A stretch of DNA of 8,579 nucleotides from Rhodospirillaceae bacterium CCH5-H10. Lineage in GTDB: Bacteria > Pseudomonadota > Alphaproteobacteria > Reyranellales > Reyranellaceae. The stretch is from the NCBI GenBank assembly GCA_001557035.1, contig LSKJ01000418.1, positions 1-8,579 of the forward strand, given 5' to 3'. A program made the translations under genes and the position numbers. Below, in pieces: positions 1 through 7,408 of the stretch. How positions within the stretch are numbered: position 1 is the stretch's first letter; each line of letters begins with the position of its first letter. Below the pieces are notes generated by a model. That model did no database searches. It saw only the letters and a list, made by a program, of their open reading frames with translations, and was not told the DNA's origin.

Positions 1-1322
1 GTCGGATGGATGCCCACGGTGGCGTCGAAATGGGCCTTGGTCGCCCCCGCCTTCATGGCGACGGCCAGCCCCTGGATCAGCTCGGCCGCATCGTCGCCCA
101 CCATGTGGATTCCCACCACGCGGTCGGTCGAGGCCTCGACGATCAGCTTCATGAAGGTCCGCTGGTGGCGGCCGGAAATCGTGTACTTCATCGGCCGGAA
201 CGCCGCGGTGTAGATGCGCACCTCGCCGAGCTGCAGCCTGGCCTGCTCCTCGGTCAGGCCGACATTGGCCATCTCGGGCTGGCAGAACACCGCCGACGGC
301 ACGTCGTGGTGATTGGCCTTGCGCGGCTTCTTGCCGAACTCGGTGTCGGCGAAGCAGTGGCCCTCCATCAGGGCGACCGGCGTCAGGTTGATGCGGTCGG
401 TGACGTCGCCCACCGCCCAGATGTTGTCGGCCGTGGTCTTGGACCACTCGTCGACCGCGATGGCGCCCGCCTTGTTGAGCTGCACGCCCGCCTTCTCCAG
501 GCCGATGCCCGACGTGTTCGGCGCCCGGCCGGTCGCGTACATCACGCAATCGGTCTCGAACATGCCGCCCAGCGGCGTATGGACCTCAAACGGGCCGCTC
601 TTGCCGTTGGCGCCCCTGGCGACGATGCGCCCGATCTCTGTCTCGGTCCGCATGCGGATGCCGCTTTCCTTCAGGGCCTCGTGCACGAAGGTCCGGCACT
701 CCTCGTCGAAGCCGCGCAGCACACGATCGCGCCGCACCACCAGGTCGACCTTGGCGCCGAGACCGTTGAAGATGCCGGCGAACTCGACGGCGATGTAGCC
801 CGCGCCGACGATCGCGATGCGCTTGGGCAACTCGGGCAGGTGGAACGCCTCGCTCGAGGTGATGGCCAGCTCGCAGCCCGGGATCGACGGGATCACCGGA
901 TGACCGCCGGTCGCGATCAGGATCTTCCCGGCCGTGATCGTCTCCTCACCGACCTGGATCGTGTGGCGATCCATCAGGCGGCCCCGGCCCATGTGCAGCT
1001 TCACGCCCGCCCCGTCGAGCAGGCGCAGATAGACGGCGTTCAGCCGGTCGACTTCCTTGTTCACGTTGTCGCGCAGCGTGGCCCAGGAATGGGTCGGCGG
1101 CTGGACGGTCCAGCCGAAGCCCGCGGCGTCCTCGAACTCGTGCGCGAACTTCGAGCCGTACATGAGCAGCTTCTTCGGCACGCAGCCACGGATCACGCAG
1201 GTGCCGCCGACGCGGTAATCCTCGCAGATGCCGACACGCGCCCCGTGGGTCGCTGCGATGCGCGAGGCGCGCACGCCGCCCGAGCCGGCGCCGATGACGA
1301 ACAGATCGTAGTCGTAAGCCAT
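1..1322 (-). CDS. gor: Glutathione-disulfide reductase, C-terminus cut off by the window edge
   Basis: Cytoplasmic flavoenzyme that reduces oxidised glutathione with NADPH. I translated 440 codons from the ATG at 1322. Seen in order: FAD dinucleotide-binding motif GAGSGG at residues 11-16; redox-active disulfide in GGTCVIRGCVPKK with C42 and C47; a second nucleotide-binding motif GAGYIAVE at 173-180; then R197 and R203, which match the arginine pair that selects NADPH in E. coli Gor; a second FAD contact ATGRAPNT at 263-270; WAVGDV at 302-307; and the dimerisation domain ending in GIHP with the catalytic His at 439. The family is usually about 450-463 residues, so only some 15-20 residues, including the His-partner Glu, lie outside. 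The CVIRGCVPKK form and the NADPH arginines separate it from dihydrolipoamide dehydrogenase and mercuric reductase. It is divergent from the EF-hand gene across a 136-bp gap. Confidence 0.95.
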   Translation of the reverse strand, partial: MAYDYDLFVIGAGSGGVRASRIAATHGARVGICEDYRVGGTCVIRGCVPKKLLMYGSKFAHEFEDAAGFGWTVQPPTHSWATLRDNVNKEVDRLNAVYLRLLDGAGVKLHMGRGRLMDRHTIQVGEETITAGKILIATGGHPVIPSIPGCELAITSSEAFHLPELPKRIAIVGAGYIAVEFAGIFNGLGAKVDLVVRRDRVLRGFDEECRTFVHEALKESGIRMRTETEIGRIVARGANGKSGPFEVHTPLGGMFETDCVMYATGRAPNTSGIGLEKAGVQLNKAGAIAVDEWSKTTADNIWAVGDVTDRINLTPVALMEGHCFADTEFGKKPRKANHHDVPSAVFCQPEMANVGLTEEQARLQLGEVRIYTAAFRPMKYTISGRHQRTFMKLIVEASTDRVVGIHMVGDDAAELIQGLAVAMKAGATKAHFDATVGIHP

Positions 1323-1458
1323 GACCATCCCCGAGGAGAACAAAACCTCAACGCGGCCATAATTCGGTCGCGGGTCAGACTATATCGGGGCCTAGACGGG
1401 CGGGTAAGGGAAATGGCGCGTGCATTGCCGTCTTCCGACACAACCTAAAGGATAGTCC
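1323..1458. promoter_or_regulatory. Divergent intergenic region between gor and the EF-hand gene
   Basis: This 136-bp gap should hold the promoters of both flanking genes. The best minus-strand candidate is TATAGT (positions 1384-1379), five of six matches to the -10 consensus and about 56 nt before the gor start. Its -35 partner is poor (TTACCC at 17-nt spacing). On the plus strand TATATC (1381-1386) lies almost on top of it, also without a good -35. A clear Shine-Dalgarno AAAGGA (1447-1452) sits 6 nt before the EF-hand ATG. Upstream of gor only a weak purine stretch (GGGGATGG) is present. The ribosome site is firm; the promoter calls are tentative. Confidence 0.3.
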
Positions 1459-1959
1459 ATGGCGAAAACTGCCCTGATTGCGACAGCTCTGCTGATGATA
1501 GCCGGCCCTGCCCTCGCAGCGCCCGACAATGCCCAGACGGCTCCATCCGCACCGGCGACGACGGCCGCCCCGAAGGCGGCGACGCCCCGCTCCTCCTCCG
1601 GCGGCGTGATGCGCTACGACGCCAACAAGGACGGCACGGTCACGATCGAGGAGTGGAAGACGGGCCAGCAGGCCCGGTTCAAGAGCCTCGACGCCAACGG
1701 CGACGGCAAGCTCAGCCAGGACGAGATGTATGCGCGCACCCCCGCGGTCGGCAACAGCATCCTGCCGACCGACCGGCAGGCCGGCCGCCAGTCGAGCAAT
1801 TTCCAGCGGCTCGACACCGACAAGGACGGCTTCGTGACCCTCACGGAGTTCATGGTCCAGGCCGACCGCAACTTCGCACGCTGCGACACCGACAAGAACG
1901 GGCGCATCGACACGGCCGAGTGCCGGCTTGCGCTGCAGCGCAAGCCGGCCGAACGCTGA
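1459..1959 (+). CDS. Exported four-EF-hand calcium-binding protein
   Basis: A 166-residue protein of unknown specific role, predicted to bind Ca2+ in the periplasm or outside the cell. Residues 1-20 form a Sec signal (KTALIATALLMIAGPALA, cleavage near ALA-A). A low-complexity Ala/Pro/Thr linker follows to about residue 47. Four 12-residue EF-hand loops are visible: D54-N56-D58-G59 ending E65; D78-N80-D82-G83 ending E89; D119-D121-D123-G124 ending E130; and D143-D145-N147-G148 ending E154. They form two pairs separated by a Gln/Ser/Arg-rich linker. All Asp/Asn ligands and terminal Glu residues are intact, so all four sites should be competent. C142 and C155 flank the last loop and could form a disulfide. 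The start is fixed by AAAGGA 6 nt upstream. It appears monocistronic and is followed by a hairpin terminator. Family members act as calcium buffers or sensors, but no partner is visible here. Confidence 0.88.
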   Translation: MAKTALIATALLMIAGPALAAPDNAQTAPSAPATTAAPKAATPRSSSGGVMRYDANKDGTVTIEEWKTGQQARFKSLDANGDGKLSQDEMYARTPAVGNSILPTDRQAGRQSSNFQRLDTDKDGFVTLTEFMVQADRNFARCDTDKNGRIDTAECRLALQRKPAER

Positions 1960-1986
1960 CCCTCCATCGCGCCTGCGGACAAGATT

Positions 1987-2015
1987 AAGGCCGCCGGGGT
2001 TGCCGGCGGCCTTTT
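1987..2015. terminator. Hairpin terminator between convergent EF-hand and SBP copy B genes
   Basis: A perfect 11-bp stem AAGGCCGCCGG (1987-1997) pairs with CCGGCGGCCTT (2003-2013) around the loop GGTTG. On the plus strand it runs into TTTT and then GTTGG, a good rho-independent terminator 27 nt after the EF-hand stop. On the minus strand the tail is TTAATCTTG, a poorer U-tract, so it probably also ends SBP copy B but less efficiently. Its stem resembles the terminator behind SBP copy A. Confidence 0.85.
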
Positions 2016-2036
2016 GTTGGAATTCAGACCGGAAGA

Positions 2037-3257
2037 TCAGGATCCTTCGGCGGACATGATGTCGCCGAACAGCTCCCAGGTCTCACCCTTGAAGCGAGCC
2101 AGCCGCACCGACTGGATCGGATAGTAATCCGTCGGGCTGGTACTGACGGTGATGCCCGGCAGCAGCAGGGGTGCCCTGTACTTCTTGAAGCCGGTCGCCT
2201 GCTTCATCAGGTTCTCGCGCGTGAGCGTGTCACCGCACCGTTTGAGCGTCTCTTCCATCAGGGTCGAGACGGCATAGGCGAAGATGTAGTTCCCGTCGTC
2301 CTGGTTGGCGCCCGGCATGTACTTGTTCATCCAGGCGCGCCAGGTCTTCATCTCGGCATTGTCGCTCCACTGCTTGTCGGTGGGGTCCATCAGATAGAGC
2401 GCCGTGATCTGGCCCTGGCTGTTTTCGAGACCGGCAGGCTTCAGCGTCGACGCCACCGATGACGAAACGTTGTTCAGGTACTGGACGGGCTTCCAGCCGA
2501 TGTCGGCCGCCTTCCGGATCGCCTGGGCCGCGAACTTCGGGATCGCAATGTTGAAGAAGACGTTGGCGCCGGCATCCTTGAGCTGGATGATCTGGCTGTC
2601 GACCGTCGGGTCGGTCGTCTCGTAGGTGACGTGCTTGACCACCTTGTTGACGTCCTTGCCGAGCCCTTCCTTGAAGCCTTCCCAGTAATCCTTGCCGTAG
2701 TCGTCGTTCTGCATCAGCACGCCGATCTTGGGATCCTTGACGGTCGCGAGGATGTGCTTGGCATAGATGACGGCTTCGGTGTGGTAGTCGGGCTGGAAGC
2801 CCATCGTCCAGGGGAACTCCTTGTACTTGCCCCACTTGGAAGCACCGGTGGCGACGTAGAGTTGCGGGACCTTCTTCTGGTTCATGTAACGGTGGATCGC
2901 CGAGTTGGTCGGCGTGCCCAGCGTATTGAACAGGCACAGCACCTTTTCCTGCTCCACCATCTGGCGAACCACCTCGACCGTCTTGGCCGGATTGTAGCCG
3001 TCGTCCATGGTGATGAACTTGACCATGCGCCCGTTGATGCCGCCGCGTTCGTTGACGCTCTTCCAGTAGGCTTCCTCGCACTTGCCGATGACGCCATAGG
3101 AAGAGGCCGGCCCGCTGTACGGATTGGCGTGGCCGATCTTGATCTCCTTGTCGGTCGCACCGTCGTCGTACTTCTTCTGGGCAAGTGCCACGCCGGTTAC
3201 CGAAAATGCCGCCGCAGCGGATACGCCACCCACAAAAGAACGTCTGCTGGTCTTCAA
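2037..3257 (-). CDS. Branched-chain amino acid type ABC transporter substrate-binding protein, copy B
   Basis: Periplasmic solute receptor of the LivK/Peripla_BP_6 family, 406 residues, expected to feed the LivHM channel encoded upstream. The N-terminus TSRRSFVGG carries twin Arg5-Arg6 before an Ala-rich hydrophobic stretch and a likely cleavage at ALA-Q, a Tat-type signal. The mature protein opens with the family pattern KEIKIGHANPYSGPAS. C108 and C341 are shared with copy A; C60 is unique to this copy. The start must be TTG at 3257: GGGAGG lies 5 nt upstream, no ATG precedes the signal peptide, and a later GTG (residue 8) would lose the twin arginines. It is about 80% identical to copy A in the mature part by hand count. 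A terminator lies upstream between the copies, so it probably has its own promoter, although I found no convincing one. Ligand unknown: amino acids or aromatic acids are both possible. Confidence 0.93.
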   Translation of the reverse strand: MKTSRRSFVGGVSAAAAFSVTGVALAQKKYDDGATDKEIKIGHANPYSGPASSYGVIGKCEEAYWKSVNERGGINGRMVKFITMDDGYNPAKTVEVVRQMVEQEKVLCLFNTLGTPTNSAIHRYMNQKKVPQLYVATGASKWGKYKEFPWTMGFQPDYHTEAVIYAKHILATVKDPKIGVLMQNDDYGKDYWEGFKEGLGKDVNKVVKHVTYETTDPTVDSQIIQLKDAGANVFFNIAIPKFAAQAIRKAADIGWKPVQYLNNVSSSVASTLKPAGLENSQGQITALYLMDPTDKQWSDNAEMKTWRAWMNKYMPGANQDDGNYIFAYAVSTLMEETLKRCGDTLTRENLMKQATGFKKYRAPLLLPGITVSTSPTDYYPIQSVRLARFKGETWELFGDIMSAEGS

Positions 3258-3402
3258 CGTCGCCTCCCTGGTGAATTGTCTTTTGTCTTTTCTTGTTCGT
3301 TGAGCGGAATATCGTCACGCAGAATCGGCGGGTTGGGAAGGGGTATTTAAGAACCTCATAGCCGCGAAGTGAATGTTGCACCGCACAAACGCGCGCAAAG
3401 AA
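3258..3402 (-). promoter_or_regulatory. Leader of SBP copy B, downstream of the copy A terminator
   Basis: This is the only DNA between the copy A terminator and the TTG start of copy B, so any dedicated promoter should be here. It is more AT-rich than the genes, with purine-rich runs in the transcribed strand near 3280-3300. The ribosome-binding site GGGAGG (3268-3263) is strong and properly spaced. The only promoter-like pair I found (TTCACT and TAAATA, 18-nt spacing) matches consensus poorly and I do not call it. Regulation is therefore unresolved. Confidence 0.35.
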
Positions 3403-3431
3403 AAAGGCCGCTGGAACGACCAGCGGCCTTT
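3403..3431 (-). terminator. Rho-independent terminator after SBP copy A
   Basis: On the minus strand a 12-bp perfect stem AAAGGCCGCTGG / CCAGCGGCCTTT encloses the 5-nt loop TCGTT and continues into TTTTTCTTTG, a classical intrinsic terminator. It starts 23 nt after the copy A stop codon and lies between the two SBP genes. It should strongly reduce transcription entering copy B from the liv operon. Confidence 0.9.
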
Positions 3432-3454
3432 GCGAAGTCCGTATGCCTGAAAAA

Positions 3455-4672
3455 TCAGGAGCCTTCGGCCGACATGACGTCGCCGAACAGATCCCAGGTC
3501 TCGCCCTTGAAGCGGGCAAGCTGCACCGACTGGATCGGGTAGTAGTCGGTCGGGCTGGTGTTGATCGTGATGCCCGGCAGGAGCAGCGGCAGCTTGAACT
3601 TCTGGTAGTTGGCCGCCTGCTTCATGACGTTCTCGCGGGTCAGCGTGTCGCCGCACTTCTTGAGCGTCTCGAGCATCAGGTTGGACACCGCGTAGCCGAA
3701 CACGTGATTGGCGTCCGCCTTGTTGGCGCCCGGCATCCACTTGTCCATCCAGGCCACCCAGGCCTTGAAGTCGTCGGTGTTCTCCCACTGCTTGTCCGTG
3801 GGGTCCTTGAGATACTGCGCGGTGATGATGCCCTGGCTGTTCTCGAGACCGGCCGGCTTCATCACCGAGCCCACCGAGGCGGACACGTTGTTGAGGTACT
3901 GCGCCGGCTTCCACCCGATGTCGGCGGCCTTGCGGATCGCCTGGGCGGCAGCCTTCGGCGTGGCGATGTTGAAGAAGACGTTGGCGCCGGAATCCTTGAG
4001 CTGGATGACCTGGCTGTCGACCGTCGGATCGGTGACTTCGAAGGTCACGTGCTTGACGATCTTGCCGGTCTCCTTGCCGAGGCCCTCCTTGAAGCCCTCG
4101 TAGTAGTCCTTGCCGTAATCGTCGTTCTGCATCAGCACGCCGATCTTGGCGTCCTTGACGTTGGCCAGGATGTGCTTGGCGTACACGACGCCTTCCGTGT
4201 GGTAGTCGGGCTGGAAGCCCATCGTCCACGGGAATTCCTTGGGCTTGCCCCACTTCGACGCGCCGGTGGCGACGTAGAGCTGCGGCACCTTCTTCTGGTT
4301 CATGTAGCGATGGATCGCCGTGTTGGTCGGCGTGCCCAGCGTGTTGAAGAGGCACAGGACCTTGTCCTGCTCGACGAGCTGGCGCACCAGCTCGACCATC
4401 TTCGGCGGCGAGTAGCCGTCGTCACGCGTAATGAAATTGATCTTGCGGCCGTTGACGCCGCCGGCTTCGTTCACCGACTTGAAGAAGGCCTCGATCGTCT
4501 TGCCGATCTGTCCGTAGGACGATGCCGGACCGCTGTAAGGGCCAGTGTGGCCGATCTTGATTTCCTTGTCGGTCGCGCCGTCGTCGTACTTCTTCTGCGC
4601 GAAGGCCGAATTGGCCCCCAGCACCGCAAACGCTGACGCACCTGCTACAAAACCACGCCTGCTCGTACGCAT
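3455..4672 (-). CDS. Branched-chain amino acid type ABC transporter substrate-binding protein, copy A
   Basis: Periplasmic receptor of the LivK/Peripla_BP_6 family, 405 residues. The ATG at 4672 is chosen over an in-frame upstream start at 4789 because GGGAGG lies 7 nt before it, a signal peptide begins exactly there, and the longer form would add 39 residues overlapping livM. The signal TSRRGFVAG has twin Arg5-Arg6, a short hydrophobic segment and a likely cleavage at AFA-Q, consistent with Tat export. The mature part begins KKYDDGATDKEIKIGHTGPY and shows the two-lobe family pattern. C107 and C340 may form a disulfide. It follows livM by 103 nt and is closed by a strong terminator, so it is the natural partner encoded within the livGFHM transcript. 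The ligand is not determinable here: some close alphaproteobacterial relatives are annotated for branched-chain amino acids, and members of the family bind aromatic acids. Confidence 0.94.
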   Translation of the reverse strand: MRTSRRGFVAGASAFAVLGANSAFAQKKYDDGATDKEIKIGHTGPYSGPASSYGQIGKTIEAFFKSVNEAGGVNGRKINFITRDDGYSPPKMVELVRQLVEQDKVLCLFNTLGTPTNTAIHRYMNQKKVPQLYVATGASKWGKPKEFPWTMGFQPDYHTEGVVYAKHILANVKDAKIGVLMQNDDYGKDYYEGFKEGLGKETGKIVKHVTFEVTDPTVDSQVIQLKDSGANVFFNIATPKAAAQAIRKAADIGWKPAQYLNNVSASVGSVMKPAGLENSQGIITAQYLKDPTDKQWENTDDFKAWVAWMDKWMPGANKADANHVFGYAVSNLMLETLKKCGDTLTRENVMKQAANYQKFKLPLLLPGITINTSPTDYYPIQSVQLARFKGETWDLFGDVMSAEGS

Positions 4673-4775
4673 TTTTTTACCTCCCAAGTGACTATGACCT
4701 GCCGGAGCATCTTCGCGATTCCGGCCAGAAAGAAGGCCGCCCGCAGGCGACTTTCCGACGAAGTGGGTCCGCGGG
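4673..4775 (-). promoter_or_regulatory. Leader between livM and SBP copy A with hairpins
   Basis: A 103-nt gap, the largest inside the liv unit. A perfect 7-bp inverted repeat (CGCGGGC, 4770-4776, against GCCCGCG, 4780-4786, 3-nt loop) spans the livM stop codon. A second weak hairpin (CGGCC 4722-4726 with GGCCG 4735-4739) follows. Neither has a U-run, so they are not terminators. The strong GGGAGG for copy A lies at 4685-4680. In SBP-containing operons such structures can stabilise the segment encoding the abundant receptor. That role is inference here. I see no good internal promoter. Confidence 0.35.
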
Positions 4776-5780
4776 CTAGGCCCGCGCACCCCGCAGCTTG
4801 CGGTAGGCCATGTAGAGGCCTCCGGCGATACCCATGGGCATCAGGTAGATGATCGCGATCAGCAACACGCCAAAGACCGTGTAGGCCGACAGGTCGAACG
4901 GCAGGCCGAGGTCGTTGCGGATGAACTGGGTCAACGACTGCGCCGAGTTGTCGACCAGGACGTAGAAGATGCCGCCCAGCACCGAGCCCAGCAGCGAGCC
5001 GATGCCGCCGACGACCAGGCCGATCAGGAACTTGATCGACAGGAAGATGCCGAAGCTGTCCGGCGCCACGAAAGCGATGGCGCAGGCCGAAAGCGCTCCC
5101 GCAATGCCGGTATAGGCCGCGCTGATGCCGAATGTGACGGTCTTGTAGAGCGCCGTGTCGATGCCCATCGTGTCCGCGGCCATGTACTGATCCCGGATCG
5201 CCATCATCGCGCGTCCGCTGCGGCTGTTCAGCATGTTCGCCGCGCCCCAGAAGAGAACGATCATGACCACGAGGCAGAAATAGTAGAGCCACTGGTCTTC
5301 GGTCAGCGGCAGGCCGAACGGCACCTCGGGCTTCATCAGGACGATGCCCTGCACGCCGCCGGTCAGGCCCTCGAGCCACTTGTATTTCAGGATCTGCGGC
5401 ACCGCGAGGGCGAGGGCGAAGGTCGCGAGCGCCAGATAGTGTCCCTCGAGCTTCAGTGCCGGCAGGCCGAACAGATAGCCGACGATGAAGCACACGATGG
5501 CCGCCGCCGGGATCGTGGCCCAGTAGGGCACGTTCAGCTTGTCCATCAGGATCGCCGCCGTGTAGGCGCCAACCGCGTAGAAGGCGCCGTGGCCCAGCGA
5601 GAACTGCCCGTTGAAGCCGGTCAGCAGGTTCAGGCCGAGCACCGCGATCGAGGCGATGATCATCGTGCTGACGAGGAACAGACGGTAGTCCGAGACCACG
5701 TCGGGGAACACCGGCCGCAACAGCGGCACGAGGAAGGCCAGGGCGATCAGCCCCAGCACCCACTTCTTGGACGCGGCCAT
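4776..5780 (-). CDS. livM: Branched-chain amino acid ABC transporter permease LivM
   Basis: Inner-membrane permease, 334 residues, which pairs with LivH to form the translocation path. Family hallmarks seen: a hydrophobic N-terminal segment (7-25); LGLNLLTGFNGQFSLGHGAF at 48-67; GLPALKLEGHYLALAT at 105-120; the cytoplasmic coupling (EAA-like) loop SGRAMMAIRDQYMAADTMGI at 188-207; GGIGSLLGSVLGG at 258-270; and the typical C-terminal segment YTVFGVLLIAIIYLMPMGI at 300-318. About eight to ten membrane segments are apparent. E. coli LivM is longer at its N-terminus, but this length is normal for most bacterial homologues. Its ATG lies 1 nt after the livH stop (TGA-C-ATG) with AGAGGG in the end of livH, so translation is probably coupled. 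The stop codon sits within a GC-rich hairpin. Confidence 0.95.
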   Translation of the reverse strand: MAASKKWVLGLIALAFLVPLLRPVFPDVVSDYRLFLVSTMIIASIAVLGLNLLTGFNGQFSLGHGAFYAVGAYTAAILMDKLNVPYWATIPAAAIVCFIVGYLFGLPALKLEGHYLALATFALALAVPQILKYKWLEGLTGGVQGIVLMKPEVPFGLPLTEDQWLYYFCLVVMIVLFWGAANMLNSRSGRAMMAIRDQYMAADTMGIDTALYKTVTFGISAAYTGIAGALSACAIAFVAPDSFGIFLSIKFLIGLVVGGIGSLLGSVLGGIFYVLVDNSAQSLTQFIRNDLGLPFDLSAYTVFGVLLIAIIYLMPMGIAGGLYMAYRKLRGARA

Positions 5781-5781
5781 G

Positions 5782-6687
5782 TCAGACCCTCTTCACGACG
5801 ACGCGGCCGAACAGGCCCGCGGGCTTAACCGTCAGCACGAAGATCACGATGATGAGCGCCACCGTGAGCTTCTCGCCGTTGCCGATGATGTAGACGCCGG
5901 TCGCCTTCTCGATCTGGTTGCCCGCATAGGCCACCATGTTCTCGAGGATGCCGACGATGAAGCCGCCGGCCACCGCGCCGGCCGGGTTCGAAATGCCCCC
6001 GACCAGGGCGCTGGCGAAGGCGTAGAGCAGGATGCCGCCCATCATGTTCGGTTCGAGATAGACGATGTGGGCGACCATGATGCCGGCCACGGCGCCGACC
6101 GAGGCGGCGAGTCCCCAGCCCAGCGCCAGCATCCAGTCGACGCGGACGCCGACGAGGCGCGCCATCTGCGGGTTCTGAGCCGCCGCGCGCATCGCCAGAC
6201 CGAGCGGCGTGTAGCGGAAGAACACGAACAGGAGCCCGAGCACGATCAGGGTGATCACCACCACCCCCAGCTGATGCGGCCCGATCACGCCCGCGATGCC
6301 GAAGCTGCTCTTGGGAAACGGCGACGGGAACTCCTTGATCAGGTAGCTCCAGAACGCGCCGGCCATCGAGTTGAAGATCGCCAGCAGGCCGATGAACACC
6401 ACGATGATCGAGAGCACCGGCGCATTGTGCAGCGGCCTCAGGATCAATCGCTCGATCAGCACGCCCATGGCGAAGGAGATGAGAACCGTGAGCACGAAGG
6501 CGACCCAGAAGCTCATCCCCCAGCTCATGAGCTGCCAGGAGATGTAGGTGCTGAACATCGCCATCTCGCCCTGGGCGAAATTGATGTGGTCGGTCGAGAC
6601 GTAGATCATGACCAGAGCGAGCGCCACGCAGGCGTAGATGGCGCCGTTGGCGAGGCCGGAAGCGGCCTGTTGGAGAAGCTGTTCCAT
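5782..6687 (-). CDS. livH: Branched-chain amino acid ABC transporter permease LivH
   Basis: Inner-membrane permease, 301 residues, close to the 308 of E. coli LivH; it forms the channel with LivM. Diagnostic features: GLANGAIYACVALALVMIY at 11-29; DHINFAQGEMAM at 33-44; a membrane block VLSIIVVFIGLLAIF at 91-105; the cytoplasmic coupling loop PLGLAMRAAAQNPQMARLVG at 161-180, which docks on the ATPases; GGISNPAGAVAGGFIVGILE at 230-249; and the C-terminal KPAGLFG at 288-294. About eight membrane segments are apparent. The ATG is preceded by GAGG with 6-nt spacing and lies 7 nt after the livF stop, so it is in the same transcript. No frameshifts or missing motifs are visible. Very unlikely to be anything else. 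Confidence 0.95.
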   Translation of the reverse strand: MEQLLQQAASGLANGAIYACVALALVMIYVSTDHINFAQGEMAMFSTYISWQLMSWGMSFWVAFVLTVLISFAMGVLIERLILRPLHNAPVLSIIVVFIGLLAIFNSMAGAFWSYLIKEFPSPFPKSSFGIAGVIGPHQLGVVVITLIVLGLLFVFFRYTPLGLAMRAAAQNPQMARLVGVRVDWMLALGWGLAASVGAVAGIMVAHIVYLEPNMMGGILLYAFASALVGGISNPAGAVAGGFIVGILENMVAYAGNQIEKATGVYIIGNGEKLTVALIIVIFVLTVKPAGLFGRVVVKRV

Positions 6688-6694
6688 TGCTGCC

Positions 6695-7408
<714 letters not shown>

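Noticed and set aside
6..1448. A 480-codon open frame on the plus strand
   Set aside because: It is antisense to gor, whose translation gives complete enzyme motifs. The plus-strand product is Arg/His/Asp-rich and has no recognisable domain.
3344..3373. Promoter pair TTCACT / TAAATA (18-nt spacing) for receptor copy B
   Set aside because: It has only four and three matches to the consensus hexamers, close to chance for an AT-richer spacer.
1987..3431. The two GGCCGC hairpins as a dispersed REP-like repeat
   Set aside because: Each lies just after a stop codon with a T-run on at least one side, so intrinsic terminators explain them. Two copies are not enough to call a repeat family.
3443..4636. 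A 397-codon open frame on the plus strand, with a similar one at 2631-3350
   Set aside because: Both are antisense to the two receptor genes and resemble each other only because the receptors are paralogs. No domain or ribosome site supports them.
4673..4789. A longer form of receptor copy A starting at 4789
   Set aside because: It would add 39 residues before the twin-arginine signal and overlap livM, and it lacks the strong GGGAGG that precedes the ATG at 4672.
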